The notes under the pieces: generated by a model
The model's input: the letters and a program-made list of their open reading frames with translations, nothing else
Told to the model about the DNA's origin: nothing
Databases searched by the model: none
Made by a program: the position numbers and the translations under genes
Assembly (NCBI RefSeq): GCF_000090795.2
Contig: NW_003546269.1
Location: 299,265 to 331,273, forward strand
Length of the DNA stretch: 32,009 nucleotides
From: Amphimedon queenslandica
Lineage: Eukaryota; Porifera; Demospongiae; Haplosclerida; Niphatidae
Reading direction: 5' to 3'
Shown: positions 16,284-28,489 of the stretch, piece after piece
How positions within the stretch are numbered: the first letter of the stretch is position 1
How the letters are laid out: each line of letters starts with the position of its first letter

Positions 16284-17288
16284 ATGGCAGCTATGGCTGG
16301 ACCACAGCCAACTGATAGACCGTCAGTGGACGGTCTCGGTCATACCTTACAAGCAAAGTGTTTGGATGTTTATAAAGCTGCCATTGACCTACAGAAACTT
16401 GCTGGTCTGATGTTTCAAGAAGCTGAGCAAGAAAGAAAAGAATGGGCCTACAGGATGTCAGTACTACAAGTAGAAAGACAGAAGATAGAAGAGGAGAAGA
16501 GACAGATCATAGAACTAAGCGAAGAGAAGCAAGAAGAGCTTTTACAGAGCATATCTAGCCAAGAAACTGAGATACATGGTACTGTAGAGATAATTGTGAG
16601 TGGGCGTATGTTTACTACTTCAACAAGGACTATTGCTAGTTTACCCAATTCTCTACTAGCTGAAGCAGTGAGCTTAATGCTTAAAGAACTGGAAGAGAAT
16701 AGAAAAGAAAGGGGAAGCAGCAAAAAGAAAAAGAAGCTCAAATTGAGGATTGATCGTGACCCAAGACACTTTGAACTCATCCTCAATTACCTCAGGGAAG
16801 CCGATCGGTCCTTACATTGGTTGTACGACCCTGAAGCTATGAAAATGTCTGACCTGGAGGCAGTACGTGATGAGGCTGACTATTACAAGTTGAAAAACCT
16901 TGCACGTTTGGTGACGTGGGAGCTTGTGTCTCGTAAACCAGTGGTGTCTTCTAAGAGACTGCCCTCGGTATTAAAACTAGATAAGTTTGAGAATGCGGAG
17001 GCTGCCCCGTTTTATAAAACTCTGCAGACAGTGAAGTTAGAGGAAGAAAACTTTACCGAGACTGTTTTTGAAAACATAGTTTTCGTACATAACCAGACTT
17101 TTATTTCGTGCGATTTTCGGGGGTCGGTTTTTCGAAGGTGTTTCTTTAACAATGGGGTTTTGATGAATCTTTCTGGGAGCAACATAAGCGGAATTAAGTT
17201 TATTGATTGCAGGTGTAACTCAAGAATGAGCCCAGCTGATGTATTCATTGTTGATGAAGACCAAAAGGGCAATATCCCTTCACGCTAG
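16284..17288 (+). CDS. BTB/T1 (KCTD-like) protein with coiled coil and pentapeptide-like tail
   Basis: Single-exon gene of 334 residues. Residues 45-95 form a charged coiled coil (QERKEWAYRM, ERQKIEEEKRQ). Residues 99-210 match the T1/BTB fold of KCTD proteins: TVEIIVSGRMFTTSTRTIAS, a lysine-rich insert (KKKKKLKL), RIDRDPRHFELILNYLRE and EADYYKLKNLARLV. Residues about 260-310 have loosely five-residue periodic F/L/I positions (NFTETVFENIVF, FISCDFRGSVF, VLMNLSGSNISGI), resembling pentapeptide-repeat tails such as that of KCTD9. KCTD proteins usually form oligomers and many act as Cullin-3 adaptors, so a cytosolic scaffold or ubiquitin-adaptor role is inferred. The first of two close ATGs is used; both give the same domains. 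It lies 394 bp after CAD on the same strand and converges on the receptor gene. Confidence 0.85.
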   Translation: MAAMAGPQPTDRPSVDGLGHTLQAKCLDVYKAAIDLQKLAGLMFQEAEQERKEWAYRMSVLQVERQKIEEEKRQIIELSEEKQEELLQSISSQETEIHGTVEIIVSGRMFTTSTRTIASLPNSLLAEAVSLMLKELEENRKERGSSKKKKKLKLRIDRDPRHFELILNYLREADRSLHWLYDPEAMKMSDLEAVRDEADYYKLKNLARLVTWELVSRKPVVSSKRLPSVLKLDKFENAEAAPFYKTLQTVKLEEENFTETVFENIVFVHNQTFISCDFRGSVFRRCFFNNGVLMNLSGSNISGIKFIDCRCNSRMSPADVFIVDEDQKGNIPSR

Positions 17289-17844
17289 AGGGAAAGATAA
17301 ATAAGACTTTTAATCTGTTGCTTGTATTTAGTTTTCATAATTATTATATAAATTCAGCTGGCTGAATAGAATAGTATTTTTTTAATTTTCATCTCTATGA
17401 GTGTGTGTTGAATATGTGTAGCTCGGCATTGTAGTGACATTTTTTGTTTAATCAATATAATTTATAATATCAAAAATTGGTAATAATAGTGATAATGATA
17501 AAATATTAATGATTTCAAGACAATTCAGACACTAGACATTGTAAGTGAGGGAGAAAGAGAGAGAGAATTAGTAAGAAAAAATTAAAAATAATTGTAATAA
17601 ATAACTTAAGAAGAAAGTGGAGAGTGAGTTATAATATCAAAAATAATTTGACAAATAAAATTAACTGCTAAACAAAATCCAAGCATGACGACATCCACAC
17701 ATTATAAAACAATGATAAATTGTAGGAGGAGGAGGGTGCATTATTGTAAAAATATACAAGACAGAAAACACTTTAACAAAAACACAATAATAATAAGTCT
17801 ATATGATATAATAGTGTACACTGATAGCTCTAAACTGTTACTAT
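17289..17844 (+). other. Convergent spacer between BTB and receptor genes
   Basis: AT-rich 3' flanks of two converging genes. An AATAAA at 17596-17601 could serve the BTB gene. I found no clear polyadenylation hexamer for the minus-strand receptor gene. There is no protein-like frame. Confidence 0.5.
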
Positions 17845-20800
17845 CTATAATGCAGTGGAGGTAGATGCATCACTCGGCAGTGAGATTACGTTGGCCGAGT
17901 TATGCAGTGCGTTGTTCCTTGGCCCCATCCTATTGCTATGATGATGATGATGATGACGATGATGGTGATTGTGACCATGACTACCAGTCGGTGGATATAT
18001 TGCCCCATCACTGTGAATAGAGTGAGTACTGCCGGAGCTCGAGTGATCGGAATCGATCAGTCGGACGCTTTGACTGCTGTGAATGCTCGAGGAGTCTCCA
18101 GGCATACTGCGATTTTGTCTGTGATAACTAATAGTGCTACTCTTATGGGAAGGGGATGCGTGATGTGGATGAAGACCGTTTGTCGCGACCGGGTACGGTG
18201 GACGATGGTCGGATAGACGTGGGGCTGGTCGTTGGGGTCTATGGGGAGGAGCCTGAGACGGGAGTACAGGAGAGGGACCCCTTCCCTCTCTCTTGGTCTT
18301 AGGAATCAAACGGGCGGGGCTGGACTCTTTGTAAGAGTCGGTATCAGAGAGTTCATTATCAGAATGAACTGGTTGCAAGTAAGTGGAAGCTTGAGCAGGG
18401 GGTGGAGCTTTGCCTTCCTTTTCGCTCTCCGATTGTGAAGAAACATAACCGGAAGAATATGAAGTTATGCTGTTGTGTTTATTTTCAACTGAGAGTTTAT
18501 TGCTGTTATAAGGTGCAGTGTTGCTACTACTGCCCAATATGGTGGCTGCAGATGACAAGAGAAGACTCTTCGAAGTATCGTCAGTTGGATGAATGTTATC
18601 AAGTCGCGGATTAGAATTTGGCCTGGAAGACGAAGATGAACTTATATCGTCTGTTCCACTGCTTTCGTCTGACGAGTCTCGTTTGGATTTCATGGGGGCA
18701 GGGTTTGTGGGGGTAATGCCCGAATATGTCATTGAAGGAGGAAAAGCAATGATGGGAGTGTTTAGCTCAGGCTCTGAGCTTGCCAACTCTTTACTATTGA
18801 CTGGATTTAAAGCAGCGCTTAGAGGAAGGAAGAGATCCATTTCGTCATCAGTGTGGACTTTACGAGAGCTCCTTGCCTTTCTCATTGATTTCTCGTCTTC
18901 CTCGGTTTCAGTACTAGAAAATGTCAGTTCTTCATCATGAACTTTAGAGGTGGAGTTTGAGCGTTGTCGTTTGAGGTCTCCTCCGAGATGGAACCCAACA
19001 CGGTGAGGGGAGCGAGGGGTACGACCACGTCTTCTCAACATTTGCTTGTGTCCCTCCGTCCCTGGGGTCTGTATGTCCTTCATTGCTTTATCAAGAGTGT
19101 CCTGGCCCTGCTCACGTGCTATTTTCTCAAACTGCTTTGTAATCATTTTACAGCACGGGCAGTGCTTCCTATTGGTGCAGTTCTGATGCTGGAGGTAAAG
19201 CATGACGGCTAACATGATGCTATCCTTAACGGGCGTGGACGACCCATCCCCATGGCGACGTCCTTTCTGATTCTCCGGGATATCAAGATGAGTCGGTCGA
19301 TTTGGACGTGGAGTATCTTGATTCGGTTCTGAGTCGGACTCAAAAGGTAGAGTCCCAGTTGGAGACACGAGATTAGGTACGTTGATCATTACTGGCGTCG
19401 GCTCTTGGACTTGAACTGAAGGTACCTGCTGATTAAGATTAAGACTGCTTGGTGGGGCTGCACTAGCTTGAGGCATTATCATTGAAGTTGTCGTGGTAGG
19501 CATCTCCGCTGTATATGGGTAACCATAGCGAGGCATGTCATAGTTTATTTGCTGCGTGAGCTGCATACGTGAATGGTAACTAGTCGTTGAGGACTGGGAT
19601 GGGCCAGAGGAATGAGAATGAGTAGAGCGAGTGTGACAGCTGCAGTTACAACCGTTGTGTACATGTGGGGGAGAATCAGAGTTGATTAGTGACACTGCAC
19701 TATTGGCGCCAAGCATTGAGGAGTCGGTGTGCTGGTTGTAAAGTGAAGCATTGGTTAGCTCAAATTTCCCGTTGTTCCCTTCTTCTAGTCCTCGTCCAGT
19801 TTGATGACCATTAGAGGATTTATTATTGATCTTCTTACTATTGGTCTTCCTACATCTATTACCGATCACTAGTAGTATTAATATTATTATCAGGATGAAT
19901 ATGATCACAGTGACACCTGCTATTCCAGCCGCTACCGCAGTGATAGTTGAAGTAGGTGATACAGGTCCTACAGTTGGAGTCGATGATATATTTGGTATTG
20001 ACATTGATGGCATGGAAGAAGGACTGGGCATCATAGTAGTTGTAGTTGGTCGTAAGGAGCTAGTTGATGGTATAGGAGGAGCAGCAACTGTACAGAAAGA
20101 AAGAGAAAAAACAAATAATAATAATAATGATAATAATACAAGATGAGTAATATGTTTACACTTGTCTATTACACACACATGTAGGACCAGGACATAAAGA
20201 AACAGAAAGGGCTGGGGGAGTGCCAGTACAACCAGCTTTAGCTTATACACACAAGGAGTCCCTAGTAAGCATTACATGTATTTATGTACACACATATTAG
20301 ACCTACATGCATGCTGGAAAAATCCCTTTACTACTTCCTCTGTTGACATTAGGGATAAAGTGAATATATACAGGCATGCATGTACATATATAGGATAGAA
20401 AGGCATGATCCACTGGATTTTATAGCAATAGCAGAGCAACATGATATCACAAACAACTTGGATTAAAGCATTCATGTATGAGAATTGATAAATCTTTCTA
20501 AAGGAAGGAGGATGTGATTATGATAAGCTCTCCAAAGGTCTGAGTTTATGATAACATTAACAATCTTGATCCCTTGGTTTTCAGTATTACCAGACACATC
20601 AATCATTACAGCATACAATACTACTCACTTGTAATAATTTCTTCTAGGGATTCTTCTGAAGGCTCATCAAAAAAAGACAGGTTATACCTGACTTCGTATT
20701 GTCCTGGATATAAATCGACACTGCTTAAATTAACTGTGATTTGATTATCCTGTAAAGTCATATTGTTGAATTTAAACTCTCTCTCATTAGAATTGTTGAA

Positions 20801-23800
20801 TGTGACAATAAGCTTAATAGTGTCACTGACATATGAAGTAGGTATGTTAAATGGGAGCGATACAGAAAGAGATGATAAGCTTTCATTATTATCACCATAA
20901 GTGGACACAGGAGCAGGCAATTTTTTATCATCTATTAAAAGAAAGAGAGAGAAATCATTACTAATTGAGATTATATACATTTGTGTGAATCCAGTAGATA
21001 ATTTTTTACAAGCACTAATAGTGTAGGAGTGTAGCTACATTGTAGAAACAATTCACATGAGTAGTCAGGCAGCCCTAAAGCTGGAGAGTCCCTAATTTAT
21101 TCTAACATTGTTATTTTCATAGCCCATTAAAACAATTGTCAGCACTCAGCTATATCCAGTGTACACAGGTACAGTTGCACCATAGTAACCTCTCACTCTC
21201 TCTGCAACCATAAGTACAGTTATGTTATTTGAAGTACAATTATATTATTTGAGTACAATATTATTATTTAAGGTTAAACAAGTCCATTTATCACTTATTA
21301 CTTGTGTCGATGTTGTTGCTAGTCTGTGTAGACACAAATATTTCAAATATGATGAACTGAATCCAAAGCAAATGCCAAGCATTAAAATACATACACACAC
21401 ACACACAGATACTTTAGGCACTGGGTCTGGGAATATTAGTTTAAAGGGCCCCATATTACATTTGCATTTTAAATTACATCAAAAGGCAAATGTAATGTAA
21501 TTTAAGGGCCAGAGTTATGTAAGCACAACAAAATGATTATTTCTAAACATATAAAAGTTGCTATAGTGGATTGCTATTGATTAGAACTAAAACTAAAGCT
21601 GTCAAATCCCAAATGAACACACAAATCGATGGACACTATTATAATCAACAGTTTATTCAAGTTAGTTCCTATCTATCAAATTGGTGCAAAGCACGTACAA
21701 ATGAACACATAGCTCAGTGTATGTTATTGTTGATAATAATTTGATATAATCATGACTAATAAAGAGAAGAGGTCGCCTTTGGATTCCTTTAACTTAGTTA
21801 GCTAAAGGAAGCCAGTTGGTTGAAATGCTTCCTGACAGTCTAGAATTATGGTCATTAGGTACACACTCCAGCCCTCCCTTCCCCTCTCTCCCCTCACTTC
21901 CTTTTAAAGCCACCAAAATAACAGAGACAAAGAGAGTAAGGGAGAGCTAAAGAAATGTCAGAGGAATCATGCATGAAGAACACCTGTGACAATTGAACTA
22001 ACACACATGAACTATCAAATTCTACTACTATATACTATACTACACATGACCTCTAGCCTCTGACTTGTGTGTAAGCTATTAACTAGCAGGCACATGCATG
22101 TATATTATCATTAGAATGAACCTTTGCTATCTGCTACTACTCAAATTCACAAAGGAATGTCAGTGTATGTGAACTGCTACAAATTAGCAAGCAAAAGCAG
22201 GAAATTGAATGGTACGCTGGATGCTATAGACAAGTTAATGGGTTAATCCCTTTGAATTATCAAGAGTGAGACTGTTTTACAAACATGAATGTAGGAAAGA
22301 GAGAGGAGAGAGGGAGAGAGAGAGAGGGGGGAGAGGGAGAAGAGAGGGTGAGAGAAGAGAGAGAGGGAGAGGGAGAGGGTGAGAGAAGAGAGAGAATGGG
22401 AGAGGGTGAAAGAAGAGAGAGAGAGGGAGAGGGTGAGAGAAGAGAGAGAGGGATGGGTGGCATATTGTATCTGTATATAAACAACTAGGAGGAGCTCTTT
22501 GTGTACATGTATGCAGGAATGCAAGGCTCATAAGTTTGACTATATACGAGAATGTTTTTATCATTTCATTGCTATACAGGTGGCTGCATATTTCACTGCT
22601 CTCTGTTTATGTGTGTGGATGTTACAATTGTTCTCATGGAGGAGGAAGGAGTATACACATTGGTAGGGGCATGACTCTACCAAAGCATAAATGGACAACT
22701 AACATTCTAAGTTATGTTAGGCCAAGCGTTATTTGAGCATAATAATTGTCAGTTTTGGTCCTAATTGGACGATAAACACATAAACTGGCAGGCAATGTTA
22801 CCAAACATCTCATTGTATATTGAGATAAACGTGGACCATATTTGATTCACGCTATTAACTAGCTATTCCATGAAACAACCAATAGTTTGTTATTGAATCT
22901 TATATTTGCGTATCATGCAAAAAACGACATCATTTTTTTGTCTTCAATAATTACATGCAGCCATTTGTGTGGCCCTGTTTTTAGGCTAAAATATTTCATT
23001 TATTAGAGTGATCCCCTCTCTCTCCTTTTTTGCTTCACAGAAAGGAAGTGACAATGCAATCAAACAAAAAATGAAGGTATTCATTTTTTGTTTAAAAGCT
23101 TCAGTGTATATGTTTCTAGTTGTGTATTCTGTATGGGCATTATATCATAGACCAGTTGATCATTCAGCATTAGAGAATGTCTAAAAGTATGAATATTGCT
23201 ACAGTTACAATCCTTAAACTTATTCATTGAGTTGGGAAAGCCATAATGAGGTTAAAAGGGAATGTTACCAGTAGCTAAAAATAGAGAAAACATTCCAGGT
23301 GGCGGGTGGTACATGCCTCAATAAATTTCTACTAAAAATAGATCAAAGCTCATAAAATATGACCCTGGTACTTCTGTTAAAATAGAAAGAGTAAGTACCA
23401 GGTGTTCCCTTAAATTCGAAGCCAATTTATTTCAGCTGATCATCCTACTACTATTACTATTCGTAACATAAGCTCTTGTGTTCAAGTAAAAACTGTACAT
23501 GATGTTATCTGATATGAAAGGCACTCGTGTGTGTCATTCAGCTACAACCATTGTGAGTGACACTCCTAAAGTAAACATACCACTGGGCTAACAGCGTGAC
23601 TCTAACAGTAAACAACAAGTGATTTATTTCTCACATAAAAAAAGAAGCTATATACACTACAAGTCATTAATGAGTAGAATTACCAATGAAAACTGTTACT
23701 TGGCACTAACATGACAGATTGGCAATACATACATGTACATGTACAAGTATACATAAACAGACAATGACCACATATTCACATTAATAGGTGTTGTTGAAAT

Positions 23801-25262
23801 CATATAGTAGACATTGGCCTTTGTCCTCTCTGTGATTCTCTCACTCTAGCTCTCTCTCTCTCTGGCAACCTTATTGAATTAGAGTGAGCTTTGGTAGTAT
23901 TAAAAAAATCCCCCTAGCTCATAGAAATTCTTTTAAATTGACTTGTTGGGATTCACTCACTCCCTTAGCATACACAGATATACAGACTCACTTTCAACAT
24001 TACTACAGATTCAATAACATCATGCATGTACATGTACATTCAACAGCATGTACATGTACATAGAGGTCATATACTCATGCATACATACATGCTAATGTAC
24101 ATGTACATGCAGCTACTACAGATAATATGCTATATGTAGATATATAGGGATACATTCTTAGTAAATGTTAGTTGTAAATTATCAAGATTATTAGATTCTT
24201 ACCTCTGACAATGAGTCCTGTTCTTGTACTAGTCTCAGTTGTACTATCATTGACATGGCAAGCAACTGGATAGACTCTTCTGCTGCTGTTTATTAAATTC
24301 CATGAGAAAGTACAATCGATCTGGTAGCTGGTAGAATAGTTACATGTCATATTGACATTCGTGCCTAGTAATGTCTTAGAACACATACGAACGGTTGGGT
24401 TGTCAGTGGTCACATTACAGTCAGCAGGACTGATAAACTCATTGCCAGATAGGTCAGATACTTCAAAATTAATGCTGGCATTGCTTTGTACTGAAGCAGA
24501 GCAGGAGAATTTAACTTTATTCATGCCATTCTCAACTAGAACTGGCTCCATGTTTTCAATAAATTTAGTTTGAACTATAAAAGAAGAGAATCATAATAAT
24601 AAATTGTTAAGGTTACTAATGAGACTTACTTTGATCATTTTTTGAAGTACTCAATGTGTACGATGCTACTGTAGTGGCATTCGTTAAAGACCCAGGAATA
24701 TCTGGTTCAATTCGACATTCATAGGTGGTGAAAGTCGGAGAATAATCAAAACTTAAACTGAAATTATCGGGGTTTATGTAGAAGTTATTGTCTTCACAGG
24801 CAGAGTCTTTAATACACCTTTGACTCCCATCTAGCAACCATGCAACTTTATAGCCTTCGTGATAGTTTCCAGGTACATAGCCAGTGCAGTCAAGAACCTG
24901 ACGTTGCCCCCAAGTAAAGATTTTAGGTACTTTAGTATCATTTTTTACAAATTGACCTAAAATGATGAGATTTTAAAACTTTAACAAAGCTGACATTGTA
25001 ACTTACGGAGAACTGTTACAGTGCCAAAGGCATCATTATCATTCATACTGCCACATTCATATACACCTTCAGTAGTACCATCAACTATCAGGTTATAACT
25101 GTTTTCAGACAATTTTGCGCCGTTAAGATATATATTAAGGGTACAGTCAGTAAGGGTAACATTATTACCGCTTCTTGGATCTATTCTGAAAGTCGCCTCA
25201 GCTAAAATAGGAACAAGCACCAACAGCAGGAGCCGTGACACTAGCAGCGACCGCGTCTTCAT
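17845..25262 (-). CDS. Single-pass receptor with Ig-like exons and long disordered tail
   Basis: Five exons on the minus strand: 25262-25007, 24956-24630, 24574-24203, 20931-20629, 20087-17845. Joined they encode 1166 residues. All four introns are phase 1, so exons 2-4 are symmetric modules. Exon 1 has a signal peptide (SRLLLLVLVPILAEA, cut near residue 23) and an Ig-like strand pair (TLTDC...GVYECG). Exon 2 looks like an Ig domain (VLDC, VAWLLDG, TTYECRIEP). Exon 3 is cysteine-rich and Ig- or cytokine-receptor-like; exon 4 resembles a fibronectin III or Ig strand set (YPGQYEVRYNLSF). Exon 5 encodes a Thr/Pro-rich stem, a membrane span at about 469-494 (GVTVIIFILIIILILLVIG) and a cytoplasmic tail of about 670 residues rich in Ser/Pro/His, with cysteine clusters at 566-571 and 723-732 and a TAL terminus. 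I do not recognise an orthologue; ligand and signalling are unknown. Confidence 0.85.
20088..20628 (-). other. Receptor intron 4
   Basis: Phase-1 intron of 541 bp with a GTGAGT donor and a CAG acceptor after a T/C tract. AT-rich; no conserved frame, repeat array or RNA gene recognised. Confidence 0.6.
21441..21510. repeat. Short inverted repeat (hairpin)
   Basis: Arms ATTACATTTGC (21455-21465) and GCAAATGTAAT (21486-21496) are perfect reverse complements around a 20-base loop, with outer GGGCC/GGCC arms at both ends. It may be a small non-autonomous element or only a hairpin. No target-site duplication was confirmed. Confidence 0.6.
22296..22452 (+). repeat. GAGAGG purine tract in receptor intron 3
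   Basis: About 150 bases of G and A with a few T, built from variants of GAGAGAGAGGGAGAGGGTGA. Frames on both strands here are low-complexity artefacts. Confidence 0.85.
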
Positions 25263-26233
25263 GGTCACTAAACACTGAGTGAAGAAGTATTCCTAGAACT
25301 TATAACTAAGAGAATACACAGGGTTTTATAAGAAGAGAGACAGAGAGAGGGACAGTGAGCGAAGAGAAGTCAGATTTGGCCCACTAGATTAACATGCTAA
25401 AGGAAGGATGACCACAGTACATGCACGTTAGCTATATATATATAGACTAGTAGGTATGGGGGAAACACCACTTTAGTGTTGATAAGGAAGTACCGGTATA
25501 ATAAATTCTATGAATAATATTATTGAGTGATGATTAAAATAGTACAAAAAGTTCCAAAAAGAAGTGAGACATTTTTTAGTTCACTTTGGGAATAGTTCTA
25601 CATTGTCACAAAAACCTAAAATAAGCACAATGATAAAGTGCAACTCTTAGCTGCTAAAAATAGTAACAAAATAGTGTTCCAAAAGAACCGCTCACTCACT
25701 AAAGATTTTAGAATTTATAGATTGATGCATCTAGTTAGTTCAACTCTAGTTCTGTATTTAAAATTAGATCTCTAGTTATTTATGATCATAAATGTCTGGT
25801 TAGATTTAGATCTTGACTATCTATTGCAAACTTAAAAAAATTGTACTAAAGGTAGACTGATAGTTTTTTTGCAGCCATTCTTTATTTTTAAGTTTGCAGA
25901 AACTTTTTTGGTGGAGCTCAGAAGGTGCAAACAAGAGTGTTGTTAAAATTTTAACTAATTTTAATAATATTTAATAAGTCAATAATTAATAAGTCAATGA
26001 ATAATTAATTAGTGTGTGAGTAACGCCCTTTTACTAACTGGGCACGCCTGGCAGAGAAGAATCTGCCATTTTCCACCAAATACCAGCATTTAGGACGCCA
26101 TTACTAGGTAAGTAATCAGCCCATAGTCTTGGAAAGCAACCAATATTAATGGAGTGCCCAAAATGATCACGCTATCCCTTTTCTCCTTGTTATTCTAATT
26201 AACGCCTCCCTTTACCCATTTAGGTGGTTCAAA
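25263..26233. promoter_or_regulatory. Divergent promoter region between receptor (-) and ARFGEF (+)
   Basis: The two genes point away from each other across 971 bp. On the minus strand a TATAAAA (plus coordinates 25324-25330) stands about 62 bp upstream of the receptor ATG, well placed for a TATA box. On the plus strand there is no TATA. A likely 5' UTR exon ends at 26107 with a GTAAGT donor, and an acceptor at 26222-26223 lies 10 bp before the ARFGEF ATG, implying a 116-bp leader intron. The middle (25400-26000) is AT-rich with nothing recognised. Confidence 0.5.
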
Positions 26234-28449
26234 ATGGCGGCCAAACAAAGTCTAGGAGACAGTGTATTTCTAGTGAGGACTTTAGAGAAGATACTCAACG
26301 ACAAGGAGACGAAACGATCTCAACACGCGAAATTAAAAAAAGCTTGTGAAGACGCCCTTAGTAAGTATTTTACAGCTGTTATGTTTTAGCGGGTGTGGCA
26401 AAATAAACTATTATATGAATTACATGAATTAATGGCCTAATCCTGTTTAGAAAGTTTGAGGTGAACCTGATGACAAGTTTTTAAGTTATGGGCGTATTAT
26501 GAAAGTCTTGCAATTAGCTGTAGTATCAATGTGTTGGATTTGGGCGAAGCATGACAAATTACTGAGACTAGACCGGGACTGGTACAAGAAAGTTTTAATT
26601 AGGAACGTTAGGTGCTTTTAATAGCAAACTACTTGCTATATACATATATGTACATGTCATATATGTATTATCATGTGTCCTTTAATTTCAGTATTGCATT
26701 TTGTGTCATGTCTTCTTGTTGTTGCTTGAATAAGTGTCCACCTGCTACTTGTGGGCGAGCGGGTTTATCCTCTTTGGGTATTTCACCTTCTTTATCTTGC
26801 ACATCTTTTTTTACACACTTTCCTCTTCCCTCCCTATCTCTTTTCCCTATCCTGTAATCGTACACCCTCTTAATCTAAAGTCCTAAACCCCTACTCCTCA
26901 TTCTACAACACCTCTCAGACGTACACGTACACGTACATGTACATTCACGCTTACCTCACATGTTAATACTTCACACATGCCGACCATTAACATTATTTTT
27001 GTTTATCTTATTAAACTCATGATATGTCTCCATACCTAAGTGATTGTCACTTACATGTATACATGTACATGTACATGTACAGTACATTTTGTTAAGTATC
27101 TGTATTGTGTCAATGCTCTCCCAAAACATGGATCCACCAGTAAAGGGGATGACACCTTCCATTCATGTACATTTCACATGTATACACTTGTCCTTTGTGT
27201 ATGGTTTTACTTTCCTTTACGATGAGTATCATTAAATATAATTGATAAATAAATGAAATAGTGTCGATAGCACTTCATTCTGATCACTCACTTCCTTGCT
27301 ACTTGGCATTTTAGAAATGATTGTAATCATACACTTAATTTATAGCTGCACACACACACACACAATAAATATGTCACACATACATGTACATACACACACA
27401 CACACACACGCAACACACACACACACACACACAATAACTATGTCACACATACATGTACATGTACACACAAACCTCGCATGTGTATGGCTGACCCTTTTAT
27501 CCCTTTGGCTTTTATTCTTATTATATTTTTGTACTAATTGGTGCACTTTGTTGATACATGTATACATGTACATACAAATACATGCACATGTATCCTTTAA
27601 TTAGCTGCCTTATTAGAACTTTGATGAGACAAGGAATTATTTCATGAGTCATTCTCTGGGGGGGATCTTTGAGTTTTGCTTGTACTAAAATATCTACTAA
27701 TGATCTACTAAAATATATACTAATGATCCTTGGAATTATACCATAATGGATGAAGAGCTTTAAGTGTCTGGTGTACATGTACATGTACATAGAGGGGAGA
27801 GAGAGGGAGGGAGAGAGTTGAACCAGCTGCTAGACAATAATATTGGCAGTTGTAATCTGTTTATTGATCCTTCTTATTTTGATTCATTTCCACGTAATAA
27901 AGGAAGCTTTATTATTTTTAATTTTTAATTATAAGCCACATGTACATGTACACATGCAGTGTAGCCCAATAATTTTTAACTATTATTATTAATATTATTA
28001 TTTCATTATTATTATCATTGGTATTTGGTTTCACCATTCAGTATAACTTTGGGTTATGCTTCATATCATGTGGGGTTTATTGTTACTATTTTTAAATATT
28101 GCTGCTATTTATAGTATCGGATATTGCGTGACTATTGGCGGGGGAGAGTGCCATCCGTGTGTGTTTTCTATACTTGTAATTTTCTGTCACTTTTAAAGTC
28201 TCTTGTGTATTGCAGCTGTTTAGGCAACAACCCAATTTGTATTGTACACCTTTTATTATTATTATTATTATATTATTTCCAATATACTACTCTTCGTATG
28301 ACGATTCTCCCCCTCTTTCTCTCTCTCCCTCCTTTTCCCCCTCTCTTCTTTCCTCCCTCCATCTTTCTCTCTTTTATTATTTGTTTTTTTTTTCATCTTC
28401 TCAGAGGAACTCAAAGATGAACAGAAAGAGCTCAAGGCAAAATCTTCAA

Positions 28450-28489
<40 letters not shown>

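Larger units (their letters stand above)
20932..24202 (-). other. Receptor intron 3 (3.3 kb)
   Basis: This large phase-1 intron separates the Ig-like exons from the exon nearest the membrane. It holds a small hairpin (21441-21510), a GA tract (22296-22452) and TACATG runs (23731-23752, 24024-24110). Frames inside it lack conserved motifs, and I found no nested gene. Confidence 0.6.

Noticed and set aside
18593..18940. Plus-strand frames opposite the receptor tail exon (also 17902-18216, 18964-19212, 19826-20146)
   Set aside because: Antisense shadows of a long coding exon; the minus strand has the consistent spliced protein.
27296..27604. Thr/His-rich frame over the CA repeat, and its minus-strand partner
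   Set aside because: Translation of a CA microsatellite within an ARFGEF intron.
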